Shown here: piece by piece, positions 61,608 through 64,000 of the stretch
Position numbering within the stretch: the first letter of the stretch is position 1
Layout: every line of letters starts with the position of its first letter
From: Flavobacterium jumunjinense
GTDB taxonomy: Bacteria > Bacteroidota > Bacteroidia > Flavobacteriales > Flavobacteriaceae
Direction of reading: 5' to 3'
DNA: 64,000 nt
NCBI RefSeq assembly: GCF_021650975.2
Contig: NZ_CP091285.1
Span: 3,348,001 to 3,412,000, forward strand
The notes under the pieces: generated by a model
The model's input: only the letters and a program-made list of their open reading frames with translations
Told to the model about the DNA's origin: nothing
The model's database searches: none
Position numbers and translations under genes: made by a program

Positions 61608-62366
61608 TTAGGCTAAATTATGTTTCATTGCATATTCTATGGCTTCGAAAGAATTGTTTGCATTTAATTTTTTTAAAATGTTTTGTCTGTGTGTATTTAC
61701 GGTGTGAATACTAATGGACAAATTATCTGAAATTTCTTTACTTAGAAAACCTTTTTTTACAAAGCTTAGAATTTCTTCTTCTCTTTTGGAAAGTAATATT
61801 TTATTGGTGCTTACTTCATTTACATTTTCTGTTTGTCCTGTTTTCACATTGACTAACTGACTAATGACACCGTTTGAATAGGTTTGATTTGGGGAAACAT
61901 CAATAACGCTTAAAGCCAACCAAATATTTCCTTTTGCATCGAGTTCTAATACTAAGTGTTGTTCTATAATTCTAATATATTCATTATTACCGTTTAATAT
62001 TCTATAATCGTTTTGAAGTTTGTAATCTTTTCTTTCAATTTCTGGTAATGTATAGTAATAGTTGAGTAAGGAAGTTCCGTTTTGAAGGAGAGTTAACATA
62101 TCATCTGGATGAATTCTAGAATTGTAATATTCAGTTCCTTCGTTCTCAATTTTGTTTAAATCATATCCAAAAAGGTCATTAAAATTATAGGAATTATAAA
62201 TATGCTCTTTTTTATGAAAATCAAACACAGATAAACCACTATTTTTAATAGTTGCCATTTGGTTTAAAAACGGAATTTGGTTTTCAAAAATGGAATAATC
62301 TAAAAGAGATTCATCAAATATTTGTTTCTGAATGGTTTGATAATAATTATTGAAAGCTTCTTCCAT
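61608..62366 (-). CDS. PAS-like / LuxR-type HTH regulator
   Basis: 252 aa. Residues 40-155 have PAS-fold features (SGLSVFDFHKKEHIYNSYNF, RIHPDDMLTLL, YRILNGNNEYIRIIEQ). Residues 185-252 are the LuxR HTH (LSKREEEILSFVKKGFLSKE, SIHTVNTHRQNILKKL). It probably senses a small ligand or cell state through the PAS-like domain and binds DNA as a dimer. It lies 78 bp upstream of the TonB-receptor gene on the same strand, which is a plausible target. Confidence 0.86.
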   Translation of the reverse strand: MEEAFNNYYQTIQKQIFDESLLDYSIFENQIPFLNQMATIKNSGLSVFDFHKKEHIYNSYNFNDLFGYDLNKIENEGTEYYNSRIHPDDMLTLLQNGTSLLNYYYTLPEIERKDYKLQNDYRILNGNNEYIRIIEQHLVLELDAKGNIWLALSVIDVSPNQTYSNGVISQLVNVKTGQTENVNEVSTNKILLSKREEEILSFVKKGFLSKEISDNLSISIHTVNTHRQNILKKLNANNSFEAIEYAMKHNLA

Positions 62367-62401
62367 TTTTTAAAATTTGTAGTATAATAACAACGTTTTT
62401 A

Positions 62402-62974
62402 TTAGGTATTTATTTCAAGTTTACCCTTTTGTTTAAAACTGAATCTAATTGAAATGATTAACCCAATTAAGCCTCCAATATAGCTAAAGTTATGCATTGA
62501 ACCCACCATTATAAAACGGTCTTTATGAATAAGTTTATTTGGAAAATACCAATTAGGTGTTGAAGTAGTTAAGAATAATTTACCAAAAAGCAAACCCATT
62601 AGACCAATTACAAGCGCAATTCCCGTTGTAATAAGTATTGCTTTTAAAGTTATGAATAACATTTTTTTACCATTTTCATGAATTAAACCAACTGAACCAA
62701 GTAATAATCCAGTTAAGAGTCCAACCCACCAAGTTGCAATTACTCCAACTATTGTAACTCCTAATCTTGGGTTATATAACTTTAATTCAGGAGAAGATAT
62801 GGTTCCTATGTCTTGACCAATATTCCAATTGTTTAAGCCAAACTGTATAAATTTGAATTTTGTATAATATTCTTCAGATATTGTAAAGGTAATTTGATCG
62901 TGAATAATTCCATATATACTACTTAATAAAATAGAAATTATTACTATAATTATAAAGGCATGTGATTTTTTCAT
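62402..62974 (-). CDS. Hypothetical four-helix membrane protein
   Basis: 190 aa. Hydrophobic segments at about 5-24, 74-98, 108-133 and 158-178, with an extracytoplasmic loop between the first two (EYYTKFKFIQFGLNNWNIGQ). The second and third helices are Gly-rich (LLTGLLLGSVGLI, ALVIGLMGLLFG). No family was recognised. It starts one base after the stop of the next gene on the minus strand and is co-transcribed with it. Confidence 0.7.
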   Translation of the reverse strand: MKKSHAFIIIVIISILLSSIYGIIHDQITFTISEEYYTKFKFIQFGLNNWNIGQDIGTISSPELKLYNPRLGVTIVGVIATWWVGLLTGLLLGSVGLIHENGKKMLFITLKAILITTGIALVIGLMGLLFGKLFLTTSTPNWYFPNKLIHKDRFIMVGSMHNFSYIGGLIGLIISIRFSFKQKGKLEINT

Positions 62975-64000
62975 CTATAAATTACTACAAGTTTTATACT
63001 GGATTAATTCTTTGCCAAATTCCTCTTCATTACAAGCTTCAAAATCTCTTGCTATAACAAGGAAATTATCAGATTTTTTAAATGATTTTGAAAAATCATA
63101 ATGCATTAGTCGTTTGCAAACTTTCAAATAAAGATTAAATACTTGTTGATTCCATTCGTCAAAAGCATCTTCATCATTCCAACCAATTCGATTTGATATT
63201 TCACTTGTCTTTAGGTAGTCAGATTGAATTTCTAAAGGGTAGAAGTCAACATCAATAGTTTCATCTTCTGAAAAATAATGCATATCAGGAGCATTATAAT
63301 GCACAATGAGCTCTTCTTCTTTTAAATTTTCTTCAATTTCTGAAACTAATCCGATTGCAAGTGTTGGTGGAAATGGGTTTTGCATTGAATATTCAAACAA
63401 AACGCAATAAACGGGTTCGTCTATTTTTACTTTTTCTAAAATTTGATTCCCAATGTCTTCTATTAAAAAAATTTCTAAACGGGCTAAAACAGATACTATA
63501 TTTTCTTCATTATTGATAGCATTATAGATTATTCTTTCTTGTCCGTCAGAAGTTCTTTCAATAATTTGTGAAATATTATACTCTAAATCGTAACTAAATT
63601 CTCCAAAACACTGATGATTTTGATTTGGCCATTCATATTGATAGCTTTTTATTAAGTTATTTTCGCAAGTATATGTCTTTTGGGTTACTCCATATTCTGA
63701 ACATTCAATATATTCGAAAGGCATTCCATCTTTGAAGTTGAGATAGCAAATTTTAATGGCTTTTTGTTGTTCGGTGTTACGATATACAGTTGTACTTTTG
63801 TAATAATTATCGGTATATTCATAAATAGTATCATAACTAATATCTCCTCCCAAATCTAATTTTTTGAAATAGGTTTTTCGTGTTTCTAAATCAATTTTGA
63901 AGTGGTATAAATCATCTGAATCAGGGTCATAATCATCTTCACTTTCAATGAGTAATTTAGCGTCTTTTGGAATTGTTTTGTTGATTATTTCTGAAAAATA
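62975..64000 (-). CDS. Protein of unknown function, N-terminus beyond window end
   Basis: The minus-strand frame is open to the window edge (341 codons seen), reading YFSEIINKTIPKDAKLLIES into GGDISYDTIYEY, so the true start lies outside. The middle has strands with Tyr/Thr-rich turns (GEFSYDLEYNISQIIERTSD), and the C-terminal half is acidic (DEDAFDEWNQQVFNLYLKVC). No domain was recognised. It shares an operon with the membrane protein downstream. Confidence 0.75.
   Translation of the reverse strand, partial: YFSEIINKTIPKDAKLLIESEDDYDPDSDDLYHFKIDLETRKTYFKKLDLGGDISYDTIYEYTDNYYKSTTVYRNTEQQKAIKICYLNFKDGMPFEYIECSEYGVTQKTYTCENNLIKSYQYEWPNQNHQCFGEFSYDLEYNISQIIERTSDGQERIIYNAINNEENIVSVLARLEIFLIEDIGNQILEKVKIDEPVYCVLFEYSMQNPFPPTLAIGLVSEIEENLKEEELIVHYNAPDMHYFSEDETIDVDFYPLEIQSDYLKTSEISNRIGWNDEDAFDEWNQQVFNLYLKVCKRLMHYDFSKSFKKSDNFLVIARDFEACNEEEFGKELIQYKTCSNL

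Overview
The window looks like a chromosomal segment of a low-GC member of the Bacteroidota, most likely Flavobacteriaceae. The evidence is the very AT-rich sequence, A-rich instead of strong Shine-Dalgarno leaders, promoters of the Bacteroidetes type (TTG, about 19-20 nt, TAnnTTTG), a PorP/SprF-OmpA pair of the type IX secretion/gliding world, a secreted nuclease with a C-terminal type IX sorting domain, a SusC-like TonB receptor, and flavobacterial gene pairs such as clpC<>gyrA and DUF1599-BT_3928-tpiA. The genus cannot be fixed from the sequence alone.

Layout. 1-6343 is housekeeping: the start of clpC (minus, cut by the window), gyrA, a secreted TPR protein, an NlpC/P60 peptidase and a thiolase. 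6532-7290 holds a tRNA-Ser(GCT)/Pro(TGG)/Arg(TCT) operon with its promoter, duplicated exactly 388 bp downstream. 7298-14791 has a DCC-family protein, mutS2 (no Smr domain), ung, a membrane transglutaminase-like protein beside a leaderless substrate-binding-like protein, a coiled-coil membrane protein and pdxH. A promoter-terminator pair with no gene (14844-15017) is a candidate small RNA. 15070-17889 is the OmpA/PorP pair, 18038-21537 a sixA-ppk1-ppx polyphosphate operon, followed by a small lipoprotein gene.

22245-33349 is the most interesting block. It is an 11-kb, one-direction cluster of four TerD-family genes, a HAD hydrolase, a phosphoribosyltransferase, a small hydrophobic protein, three vWA (TerY-like) proteins, a small YggT-like membrane protein, a PP2C phosphatase with an Ig-like front domain, a zinc-ribbon protein kinase and TerC. 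It joins the Ter calcium/metal-stress core, a small-metabolite module and the TerY-phosphatase-kinase triad in one locus. A strong hairpin after the first vWA gene probably divides it into two transcription units. The families are known; the small membrane proteins, the Ig-PP2C fusion and the shared proline tail of two vWA proteins are the less explored parts.

33365-42713 returns to conserved genes: tpiA, a TlpA-like thioredoxin, BT_3928/DoxX, DUF1599, folP, rlmH, a cysteine desulfurase and a PEBP protein, with several exported proteins of unknown role. 42806-51430 is an accessory region: an AraC regulator, an alkylation-repair operon in which Ada is split over two genes (one of them frameshifted), an SDR gene with an in-frame stop, three copies of a decayed transposase 3' end, two group II intron 3'-end remnants, an imperfect 140-bp hairpin element, small exported proteins, a SUKH protein and a 43-bp tandem repeat. 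51456-64000 returns to conserved genes: a fused 2-oxoacid dehydrogenase E1 alpha/beta, an M1-like protein without HExxH that is joined to a predicted barrel, a type IX-secreted endonuclease I, a TonB receptor, a PAS-LuxR regulator, a membrane protein and a gene cut by the window end.
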